Shown: positions 1 to 6,700 of the stretch, piece after piece | How the letters are laid out: each line of letters begins with the position of its first letter | Numbering within the stretch: the first letter of the stretch is position 1 | NCBI GenBank assembly: GCA_950060715.1 | Contig: CATLVA010000045.1 | Span: forward strand, 1 to 8,565 | Origin: an uncultured Oligoflexia bacterium | Lineage (GTDB): Bacteria > Bdellovibrionota > Bacteriovoracia > Bacteriovoracales > Bacteriovoracaceae | Reading direction: 5' to 3' | DNA: 8,565 nt | Notes under the pieces: generated by a model | Told to the model about the DNA's origin: nothing | What the model saw: only the letters and a program-made list of their open reading frames with translations | Databases searched by the model: none | Made by a program: the position numbers and the translations under genes

Positions 1-1
1 A

Positions 2-367
2 CTCGAGCAGTGGAATACTCCAGGTTGTAGTGGCCACCTAGTTGAGTTTATGACAACTCTATATGAAAAAAATGATCAAGGTGTATTCGAGCCGGCAACA
101 GATATCGAGCCTTGGCTTGGTGCCGGTGCTCATTCTGTTTGGGTGAGTGAAAATATGATGGGACATCATCACCAAATGCATTACGCCCATATGCACTCAA
201 AAATCCCGGAGGAGGGTTCCAGCCATTTTTTTAATTTTCACGATTTAAAAATTATGAAACCTGGTCTACAAAAAATTTGGATACAAATTAAGCAAAAAGG
301 GAATGTTTTAACTATCCCAGTAGTTTTTGATTATCAGTTATCTACAGAGGACTCTAATTGCAAGTAA
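2..367 (+). CDS. C-terminal part of a predicted exported His/Met-rich metal-binding-type domain protein (5' end outside window)
   Basis: The reading frame is open from the first complete codon, so the gene starts upstream; the ATG at 50 is probably internal. The visible 121 residues carry a pattern I associate with small periplasmic domains found near copper and other metal-handling proteins: a W-L-G-A-G-A-H-S-V-W-V strand, then His-rich residues, then an F-x-F-H strand, then a PGLQKIWIQ segment and a final strand close to KGNVLTIPVVF. Relatives usually have a short HVHP-type motif at the middle position. Here it is expanded into 14 residues with six His and four Met (bases 155-196), a plausible soft-metal ligand cluster. 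The signal peptide or anchor, if any, is off the window. The stop overlaps the next gene by 10 bases, so the two are probably co-transcribed. Metal binding is inferred from composition and family resemblance; no precise function can be given. Confidence 0.6.
   Translation, partial: LEQWNTPGCSGHLVEFMTTLYEKNDQGVFEPATDIEPWLGAGAHSVWVSENMMGHHHQMHYAHMHSKIPEEGSSHFFNFHDLKIMKPGLQKIWIQIKQKGNVLTIPVVFDYQLSTEDSNCK
346..351 (+). promoter_or_regulatory. Shine-Dalgarno AGAGGA for the sulfotransferase gene
   Basis: AGAGGA lies six bases before the TTG at 358, inside the end of the preceding gene. It supports TTG as the true start over the in-frame ATG at 388, which would remove the beta-strand that precedes the cofactor loop. 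Confidence 0.6.
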
Positions 368-1137
368 GAAACTTCTGTATCATTACGATGGGAAGAACTG
401 GCTCTAGCTGGATCTGTGACTTACTAAACTCTCATGATCAAATTGAGTGTTTTTACGAACGGCTAAAAGACCAAAGTCACCTCGAGGATGAAGAGAAGTA
501 TAATTACTTTATAGATTGTTTTAAAGGCACAGACAAAATAAACCTGGCCAAGATTCTTTTTTATCAACTCCCCGAAAAACAACTAGAACGACTTTTTAAA
601 GAGGACTTACAGTTTATCGTTATAAAAAGAAATCCATTAGACCGCTTTATTTCATTGAAACTTGCAGAGTCAACCGGACTTTGGCATTTAGATAATTTAA
701 TTACCGAAGAAGCTTTGAGCTTGGGTATTGCGGATATTCTTAAAGGGAAGTACTCATTAGCTCAAATTTCAAATAGAATCATAGAAGCTGGTAAATCTTA
801 TTACGATAAATGGACTCATAAGCCTGTTAAAATTGAGTTAAATCATATGGAGCTCATTGAGAGCATTGAATATGAGAACAAAATGATCAAATGGCTTGAG
901 AATCATTGCACAGATAAATGCAAAACTCTGCATGTATTTAATTATGATGAATTGTTTGAAATGGAGCCTCCTAAAAGAGACGAACTTCTTTTGCAAACCT
1001 TAGGACTTCCCTATAAAGAATTATTCTCAAGTCGAGAAAAAATTGATTATCATTCGCAGTCCGAGCGCGTGAGTAATTATCAGGATATAAAAAAGGCCCT
1101 TGAAGCAGGGCCCTATCATCAGTTTTTTAAAGTATAA
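358..1137 (+). CDS. Stf0/NodH-like PAPS-dependent sulfotransferase
   Basis: This 259-residue protein has the two cofactor signatures of PAPS-dependent sulfotransferases. A hydrophobic strand leads into MGRTGSSWICDLLNS (residues 11-25), the 5'-phosphosulfate-binding loop. The strand FIVIK is followed by RNPLDRFIS (91-99), which supplies the Arg and Ser expected to hold the 3'-phosphate of PAPS. Near the C-terminus, a short strand ending in NYDELF and the SERVSNYQDIKKAL segment (about 235-248) are also typical. Overall it most resembles the Stf0/NodH group, which sulfates glycolipids or lipopolysaccharide-type sugars; the acceptor cannot be read from sequence. There is no signal peptide, so the protein is probably cytoplasmic. 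The TTG start is supported by AGAGGA at 346-351 and by the need to keep the N-terminal strand. The gene overlaps the upstream gene by 10 bases. It also overlaps the convergent folA by 19 bases, and its last codons contain a probable folA terminator. The family call is firm; the substrate is unknown. Confidence 0.85.
   Translation: MQVRNFCIITMGRTGSSWICDLLNSHDQIECFYERLKDQSHLEDEEKYNYFIDCFKGTDKINLAKILFYQLPEKQLERLFKEDLQFIVIKRNPLDRFISLKLAESTGLWHLDNLITEEALSLGIADILKGKYSLAQISNRIIEAGKSYYDKWTHKPVKIELNHMELIESIEYENKMIKWLENHCTDKCKTLHVFNYDELFEMEPPKRDELLLQTLGLPYKELFSSREKIDYHSQSERVSNYQDIKKALEAGPYHQFFKV
1089..1112 (-). terminator. Rho-independent terminator of the thyA-folA operon, inside the sulfotransferase coding sequence
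   Basis: A perfect 6-bp GC-rich stem (GGCCCT at 1095-1100, AGGGCC at 1107-1112, 6-base loop) is followed directly on the minus strand by six T residues (complement of A at 1089-1094). It begins six bases after the folA stop codon. On the plus strand the nearest T run is about ten bases past the stem and still inside the sulfotransferase gene, so the signal is mainly a minus-strand one. Confidence 0.7.
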
Positions 1138-1613
1138 AGATAGGCATCCCAGCGGTATTTGTTTTTCTCATCTACCTCTTGAGAGCGCACTATTTCTTTA
1201 TTGAATTTTGACTCATCAAATTCAGGAAAATAAACATCACCCTCTTCTGAGTAATCCACTTCCGTTAGATAAATTCTTTGAACTTTATCAATCATTTCCT
1301 TATAGATCTGACCACCACCAGTGATGAAGGCTTCTGTTTCACCGTGGTCTTTAGCATACTTAATGGCCTCATCGAGTGAGTTCACCACCACGCAATCTGC
1401 AGCTTTATAGTCATCTTGTCTGGTCACTATAATATTCGTGCGGTTAGGAAGAGGTCTTCCAATGGCCTCAAAGTTTTTACGGCCTAAGATAATACAATGC
1501 CCGCTAGTCACATCTTTAAAATACTGGAACTCACGAGGAAGATGCCACATCATTTGGTTGTCCTTACCAATGACTCGATTTTTCCCCATGGCTGCGATCA
1601 TTGATAAAATCAT
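1119..1613 (-). CDS. folA: Dihydrofolate reductase
   Basis: DHFR reduces dihydrofolate to tetrahydrofolate with NADPH in the cytoplasm, restoring the cofactor that thymidylate synthase oxidises. The protein has 164 residues, normal for a bacterial chromosomal enzyme. The family landmarks are in order: [21 protein letters not shown] at 6-26 (only the region is cited here), the catalytic acid as Glu28 at the place of E. coli Asp27, the NADPH/folate segment [15 protein letters not shown] at 44-58 with the folate-binding Arg58, ITGGGQIY at 97-104, and LTEVD at 116-120 with the conserved Thr. Nothing required for activity is missing. The ATG overlaps the thyA stop as ATGA, which implies translational coupling; a more distant AAAGGA (1625-1630) lies 11 bases upstream. 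Its 3' end overlaps the sulfotransferase gene tail to tail by 19 bases. The identification is very secure. Confidence 0.97.
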   Translation of the reverse strand: MILSMIAAMGKNRVIGKDNQMMWHLPREFQYFKDVTSGHCIILGRKNFEAIGRPLPNRTNIIVTRQDDYKAADCVVVNSLDEAIKYAKDHGETEAFITGGGQIYKEMIDKVQRIYLTEVDYSEEGDVYFPEFDESKFNKEIVRSQEVDEKNKYRWDAYLYTLKN

Positions 1614-2404
1614 ACTGCAACAATTCCTTTGATATGAGGATGTGCCTCGTACCCAACAAGCTCTATATCATCAAATGTAAACTGATCTATGTCCTTGATG
1701 TCAGGGTTTAATTTTAAAGTAGGCAACCTCATAGGCTCCCTAGACATTTGAAGTTTACACTGTTCCATATGATTAGAGTAAATATGAGCGTCACCTAGTG
1801 TATGAACAAACTCTCCTACTTCTAGTCCACAAACTTGAGCTATCATATGAGTCAACAGAGCGTAGCTTCCAATATTAAATGGCACACCTAAAAAGATATC
1901 AGCAGATCTTTGATAGAGCTGACATGAAAGCTTTCCATCGCCCACATAGAATTGGAAAAACATATGACAAGGTGGAAGCGCCATATGCTCTAGCTCACCC
2001 ACGTTCCATGCATTTACGATTAGCCTTCTTGAGTGGGGATTGTTTTTAATTTGCTCAATTACGTTTTTAATTTGGTCATGAGTCTTTCCGTCGGCACCTT
2101 GCCACGAGCGCCATTGAACACCATAAACTGGTCCAAGGTCACCATTTTCATCCGCCCACTCGTTCCAAATTCTAACGCCATTATCTTGTAGGTATTTTAC
2201 GTTCCCCGTTCCTTTTAAAAACCATAATAATTCGTGAACGATCGATTTAAAGTGAAGTTTTTTAGTTGTCACCATTGGAAAACCGTCTTGCAGGTTAAAG
2301 CGCATTTGGTGACCGAAAACGGATTTAATCCCAGTTCCAGTTCTATCTTCCTTATAGAGTCCGGTATCATAGGCACGTTTCATGAGATCTAAATATTGTT
2401 GCAT
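1610..2404 (-). CDS. thyA: Thymidylate synthase
   Basis: ThyA methylates dUMP to dTMP using 5,10-methylenetetrahydrofolate and releases dihydrofolate, the substrate of the adjacent folA product. The 264 residues equal the length of the E. coli enzyme and appear to align without gaps, so key residues fall at the same numbers: phosphate-binding Arg21, the PVYGVQWR segment near 92-99, NPHSRR at 122-127, catalytic Cys146 in [21 protein letters not shown] at 165-173 with Asp169, Asn177 in FNIGSY, and His207 and Tyr209 in GDAHIYS. A small difference is Ala168 where E. coli has Cys. The ATG at 2404 has a strong GGAGGG four bases upstream. It is the first gene of a two-gene operon with folA and is divergent from the NamZ-family gene. 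Confidence 0.98.
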   Translation of the reverse strand: MQQYLDLMKRAYDTGLYKEDRTGTGIKSVFGHQMRFNLQDGFPMVTTKKLHFKSIVHELLWFLKGTGNVKYLQDNGVRIWNEWADENGDLGPVYGVQWRSWQGADGKTHDQIKNVIEQIKNNPHSRRLIVNAWNVGELEHMALPPCHMFFQFYVGDGKLSCQLYQRSADIFLGVPFNIGSYALLTHMIAQVCGLEVGEFVHTLGDAHIYSNHMEQCKLQMSREPMRLPTLKLNPDIKDIDQFTFDDIELVGYEAHPHIKGIVAV

Positions 2405-2408
2405 GTGT

Positions 2409-2414
2409 CCCTCC
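2409..2414 (-). promoter_or_regulatory. Shine-Dalgarno GGAGGG of thyA
   Basis: Read on the minus strand, GGAGGG stands four bases before the thyA ATG. It is close to the full anti-Shine-Dalgarno complement and fixes this start. Confidence 0.8.
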
Positions 2415-2426
2415 GTGTCATTGCTG

Positions 2427-2450
2427 TGTTAGTGTAGAATAATACTAACA
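2427..2450. promoter_or_regulatory. Inverted repeat in the divergent thyA / NamZ-family intergenic region, possible operator
   Basis: TGTTAGT (2427-2433) and ACTAACA (2444-2450) form a perfect 7-bp inverted repeat around ten AT-rich bases, in the middle of the only non-coding gap between two divergent genes. The spacing suits a dimeric helix-turn-helix regulator, and the AT-rich centre could hold -10 elements in either direction. I could not place a convincing -35/-10 pair on either strand. An operator role is inference, and a 7-bp repeat can occur by chance. Confidence 0.35.
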
Positions 2451-2473
2451 ATAAGTTTAGAATCTGTAACGTG

Positions 2474-2479
2474 AAAGGA
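2474..2479 (+). promoter_or_regulatory. Shine-Dalgarno AAAGGA deciding the start of the NamZ-family gene
   Basis: AAAGGA lies six bases before the ATG at 2486. The in-frame GTG at 2471 would place this site inside the gene and has no clear ribosome-binding site of its own, so ATG is preferred. Confidence 0.65.
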
Positions 2480-2485
2480 AAGCGA

Positions 2486-3682
2486 ATGCCATCAAAAATT
2501 CTTACAGGAGTCGCAAGGCTAAGAGATGAACAGGCCTTGAGTAAACAATTTAGCGGTAATGTGGGACTTTTATGTCACAGTGCGAGTATAGACGAGAATT
2601 ATCGTCATAGCGTTGAGATATTTATTGATCTTTTTGGCGAGCGATTCAAAAAAATTTATGGACCCCAACATGGTTTTGTAACTGATGTGCAAGACAATAT
2701 GATTGAGACCAAAGATTTTGTTCATCCGCATTTCAAGCGCCCGGTTTACTCCCTTTACTCTCACACCAGAATACCAACTGACGAAATGCTTGAAGGAATT
2801 GATCACCTCTTTGTTGATCTTCAAGACGTAGGAACAAGAATTTATACCTACATCTACACCATGACCCTTTTATTGGAAAAATGTGCAGATAAAAATATCG
2901 AAGTTATTATCTTAGATAGACCAAACCCAATTGGTCTGACTGAGATTGAAGGAAATATTCTTGAGCCGAAATTTGCTAGCTTTGTTGGCCGTCATCCAAT
3001 GCCAGTAAGACACGGACTTACCATGGCCGAGGTTGCAAAAATGCATCAGAACTTTTGGTGTGATAAAAAAGCTAATCTTAAAATCATAGAAATGAAAGGT
3101 CTTAGCCGTGAGATGAATTTCTATGACACTCAACTTCCCTATGTTAATCCATCTCCAAACCTTCCAACCGTTGAAGGTTGTTACACTTTTGTGGGAACTG
3201 TTTTACTAGAAGGAACCTCCTTATCAGAAGGACGTGGAACGACCAGACCATTAGAAGTTATCGGACACCCTAAATTTGATGGCTGGAAACAGCAGGAACA
3301 TTTCAATAAGCTATTTAAGACTCTTGAGTTAGATGGCTTTATTCTAAGACCAACCACTATTCACCCGATGTTTCAAAAACATGAGCATCAAACTTGTGGC
3401 GGATTTTTTATTCATATTACTGATCATAAAAAATTCAAACCTTGGCGAGTCACGCAGATTCTAATTAAGGAATTTAAACGTCTCTTGGGTGATCAATTTC
3501 ATTACAAAACTGACCCGTACGAGTATGAATTTGAAAAGAACCCAATGGATTTGATTAACGGAACCGACCGTATCCGAGATTGGTATGATCAAAACCTAAA
3601 CTATAAATTTTTAGATGAAATTGAAGCTGAGCAAATGGATGATTTCATGGCCAAAAGGGCCAGTATATTGCTATATAAGTAA
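2486..3682 (+). CDS. namZ: DUF1343 / NamZ-family (GH171) exo-beta-N-acetylmuramidase homologue, no signal peptide
   Basis: Characterised members of this family (YbbC/NamZ) remove N-acetylmuramic acid one unit at a time from non-reducing ends of peptidoglycan fragments. The 398-residue product spans the whole family fold with its signature blocks in order: GPQHGF (59-64), RPVYSLY (85-91), DLQDVGTRIYTYIYTM (111-126), LDRPNPIG (143-150), RHGLTMAE (175-182), PSPNLPT (222-228), LEGTSLSEGRGTTRP (241-255) and CGG (304-306). Nothing looks truncated. Family members that act outside the membrane carry a signal peptide; here the N-terminus (MPSKILTGVARLRDEQ) goes straight into the domain, so the enzyme is probably cytoplasmic, perhaps acting on imported muropeptides. 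The start is set by AAAGGA at 2474-2479; a GTG 15 bases upstream is the alternative. It is divergent from thyA and followed by a likely terminator. The family is secure; activity in this copy is inferred. Confidence 0.9.
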   Translation: MPSKILTGVARLRDEQALSKQFSGNVGLLCHSASIDENYRHSVEIFIDLFGERFKKIYGPQHGFVTDVQDNMIETKDFVHPHFKRPVYSLYSHTRIPTDEMLEGIDHLFVDLQDVGTRIYTYIYTMTLLLEKCADKNIEVIILDRPNPIGLTEIEGNILEPKFASFVGRHPMPVRHGLTMAEVAKMHQNFWCDKKANLKIIEMKGLSREMNFYDTQLPYVNPSPNLPTVEGCYTFVGTVLLEGTSLSEGRGTTRPLEVIGHPKFDGWKQQEHFNKLFKTLELDGFILRPTTIHPMFQKHEHQTCGGFFIHITDHKKFKPWRVTQILIKEFKRLLGDQFHYKTDPYEYEFEKNPMDLINGTDRIRDWYDQNLNYKFLDEIEAEQMDDFMAKRASILLYK

Positions 3683-3743
3683 CCGATATTAAAGGGATGC
3701 CATAGCAACTTTTTCACTCAAGTATTGTTCTTATTCTGACGAT

Positions 3744-3774
3744 AAGTCTCCTGTTAAGGGAGGCTTTTATTTTT
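3744..3774 (+). terminator. Intrinsic terminator after the NamZ-family gene, overlapping the next gene's ribosome-binding site
   Basis: AAGTCTCC (3744-3751) pairs with GGAGGCTT (3759-3766), eight pairs with one G-U, around a 7-base loop. It is followed by TTATTTTT (3767-3774). It sits 61 bases after the stop codon. Its 3' arm contains the GGGAGG that looks like the Shine-Dalgarno sequence of the next gene, so it could act as a terminator, as a structure hiding that site, or both. Confidence 0.6.
3758..3763 (+). promoter_or_regulatory. Strong Shine-Dalgarno GGGAGG upstream of the giant secreted-protein gene
   Basis: GGGAGG is five bases before an in-frame ATT (3769) but 20 bases before the TTG at 3784, too far for normal TTG initiation. 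It therefore argues for an AUU start, as known for E. coli infC, unless it is only part of the terminator stem. Confidence 0.4.
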
Positions 3775-3783
3775 AAAGCTTTA

Positions 3784-6700
3784 TTGTTATTTACTATTTT
3801 TTGGACTCAATTCGTCTGGGCGGCTTCCCAGTGGACTAGTATTCGTCCACTGCCTCATTGCTCCCTGCTCACAATTGAATTTCAAAATGTTGGTGATAAA
3901 TATCAAGTCCGCTATAGAAAGCAGGCCACAGACTTAACTTATACTGTCGAACAGAAATTACTGGAAAATATCAATGACCTTTCAAGTTTGACTGATGAAC
4001 TTATCGAAGCCGCATACAGCTATTGTCCTTTTGAAATGCAGCACGACGAAATTGAAAGACTTTGTGCGGACGTAAACCCAACGAGTCCTTTTGACCAAGA
4101 GTATGTCGATTTTCTTCGTGAGTTTGTCGTACAAATTGATAAAGAAGGTAATAACTGTGATGACGTAATTCCTTATATGCGTCTGCAAAGCACTGTTTCC
4201 GCTTTGAAAAAAGATGAACTTATAAAATTTGATCGATCAAAAAATATTTTAAAGCTCTTTACCGGTAGTAATACAGATAAACTTATAGATCAGGTGCGGG
4301 AATGTGGTGGATCAACAGAAGGAACAAGACAGTTCATACAAAATATCATTCTTATTGAGGCCAGAAATGCTTGTATTTTCCCAAGCTATTTAAGCTTTGA
4401 AGAAGCAACTGCAATAGCGAAGGAAGTCTCTGAAGAATATCCAGGAATGGGTCTATTAGGACTTAATAGCGCTAAGGAAAGAATTACTCGGGATACGATT
4501 AAGGCCATGGTTGAACCGATACTAGATAAGCAAATCAAGGCCATTGCTGGAAATGAAATTGATACCTCTAAAATCATTACCGGCCTTCCGAGTGTAAAAA
4601 AACTAGATACTATCTCTGATAGCCGTCTCCAAGATTACACTAGCCTAGTTCTAGGTCCTGATCTTCCATTTGAAATTGTCGATTCACTCCTTCCAACGGT
4701 AGTTGAAAAAAGCTTTTCTCCGATGTTAAAAGAACTTTCATCCACTGATAGAAATAGGTTTTTACAAGAAAGTTTACTTGAGCCAATTCAAAATGATTAC
4801 GCAAATTGTGTAGGCCAGTATAAAGATCGTCTTAGGTTTCATGACCAAGGACTTTCCGACAAGAATACTATTCGACACCGTAAAAACTTGCGAGACCAAT
4901 TTTGCGATCAAAACCCTGAGTCCTGCAATGCTTTGGGCTGTGACGCTAAAACAAATTTTCTGACTTTGCGAAATGACATCAACGATCAGTCTCTTATTCA
5001 GTCATGTTTATATCAGTCCATTAATGAAAGAATTCCATCAATCATAGAACTAAATCTAGAACAGCAACTAAATAACCTCCCCCAACTTGATAAATATACA
5101 TCGAGTATTATTGGCTCTCTGACTCAGAATGCGTCAACTGAATTAAAAAGATGCTTTGAAAACACCAGTATTGAAGTGACTCAAAAACCTTATACCAGTC
5201 AAACGAAAGGGCATCCGGAAGCCTTATTACATCTGTCTGCCGACCAATATAAAGACACCCTACTTGATTGCGCAAAAAAAATTGAAATGGATATAACAAC
5301 TGAAATTGCTTCTCTCTTGGTGGCAGATATTGAGCCATTTAGAAAATTATTTCCAGAAAATGGCCAAATAGAAAACCATGGTGTGCCGTTAAACAAACTC
5401 GCATATGATCAAGCAAAATCAGTTGTTACGGGCGCTACTAACCAATGCTTCAAATCTCAATTGAGGACAAAAAAATTACAGGAAATAGATTCTGGAATCT
5501 GTATACCTTTAATAGAGATGCGTGCAGGTCAAACTATTATTAATTCGCAAATAAGTTCTATGTTAAAAGAGCATGATATTGCTAAAAAAGAGATTAACTC
5601 ACTGAGCTTCAACTACCAATTATGTGCCGATGAAGCATTCGAACGGGCGCTAAATCAAATTAAAAGCTCAGAGCAGGCCCAGGTTTTTCTCGATAATGAT
5701 CAAGCATTCCTCACCTGTGTGAATAATACCATCTTAGATGCGGTTGATTTAGTTTCTGAAAATTCTTATAAAAAGATTCTTAAAGAACAAAGTGATGGTC
5801 TGGATACCTTATTTGCCAATACACTAACGCCTGAAATAAAAAAGGCAGTTCATCAATGCTTCAAGGATGGACTTGAAACAAACAACAATTGGAATCAATT
5901 TATCGCGTTTAACGAACAGGGCGGTATAAAAAAGCTTCAAAACGATTGTACTGAAGTTGCAGAAAATTATGCTCTACCAAGGCTCATTAAGCATGAGCTA
6001 TCACTGCAATTAGGTAATCTTCAAGATACTAATGCTGTTAATATTCCAATTGAAGATTTCATAAAGAGCCTTGCCTCTGACAAAGACCTTAAAGGCGATG
6101 GCCACGAAATCCTACTAGGACTATATTTAGAATATAAAGACAAAAACCAAAAAAGTGATATCGAAGGTTTTGTAAACGAGTTTAAACAGGTAGCACAAGC
6201 AAAAGCGCTAGAAGAAATTCATAAGCATATTCTTCAAGAGCTCGTAGAAAGAAACAAAATTGGTTTTCCATTATATAAAGATCTCGTAGAAATTCTTACT
6301 CCAAGATGTATGAATGATCTATACTCTCTTCACAAAGAAAATGTGGCGTTATTAATTAAAAAGATTGCCGAACAAGAGCCAAAACCTGAAGAACAAGTAG
6401 ATATCCAAAAAATCTTTATTGAAATACTTGAAAAAGGACTATTTCAATCTCTGGCCACCAATCAATATAAAAAGCTCCTCGATACTGCGAAGAAAATGTG
6501 TGAAAACCCGCAGGATTTTACAACCTTGCAATCCTTAGCAGACTCACAGATCGGAGATGATTTTATTGCTGCCATCGTCCGAGAAAAACTAATGGAAACC
6601 TTTAACAAGACTGCGGCTTCTCAATGTGAAGAAGATATGAATAAAATGAATATTCCTAATGATCTTACCTTAAAATTTTGTGATCCTAACACTAAATCGA

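Noticed and set aside
50..367. Treating the ATG at 50 as the start of a complete small 105-residue protein
   Set aside because: The frame is open back to base 2 and the conserved domain pattern does not need a start here. No good Shine-Dalgarno sequence precedes this ATG.
1438..1632. Plus-strand open frame opposite folA
   Set aside because: It lies antisense to the clearly conserved folA and the end of thyA, with no recognisable protein features.
2471..2485. GTG at 2471 as the NamZ-family start
   Set aside because: It would place the AAAGGA ribosome-binding site inside the gene, while the ATG at 2486 is ideally spaced from that site.
2405..2485. Sigma70-type promoters for thyA and the NamZ-family gene
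   Set aside because: Several AT-rich -10-like hexamers exist (for example TAGAAT and AATACT), but none pairs with a good -35 at 16-18 bases on either strand, so no promoter is called.
2570..3133. Two minus-strand open frames (2570-2824 and 2912-3133) opposite the NamZ-family gene
   Set aside because: They are shadows of a strongly conserved coding region, with no ribosome-binding site or domain evidence.
3982..5396. Four minus-strand open frames opposite the giant gene (3982-4188, 4386-4577, 5108-5338, 5199-5396)
   Set aside because: They are short, two overlap each other, and all lie opposite a 1265-codon gene. None shows recognisable motifs.
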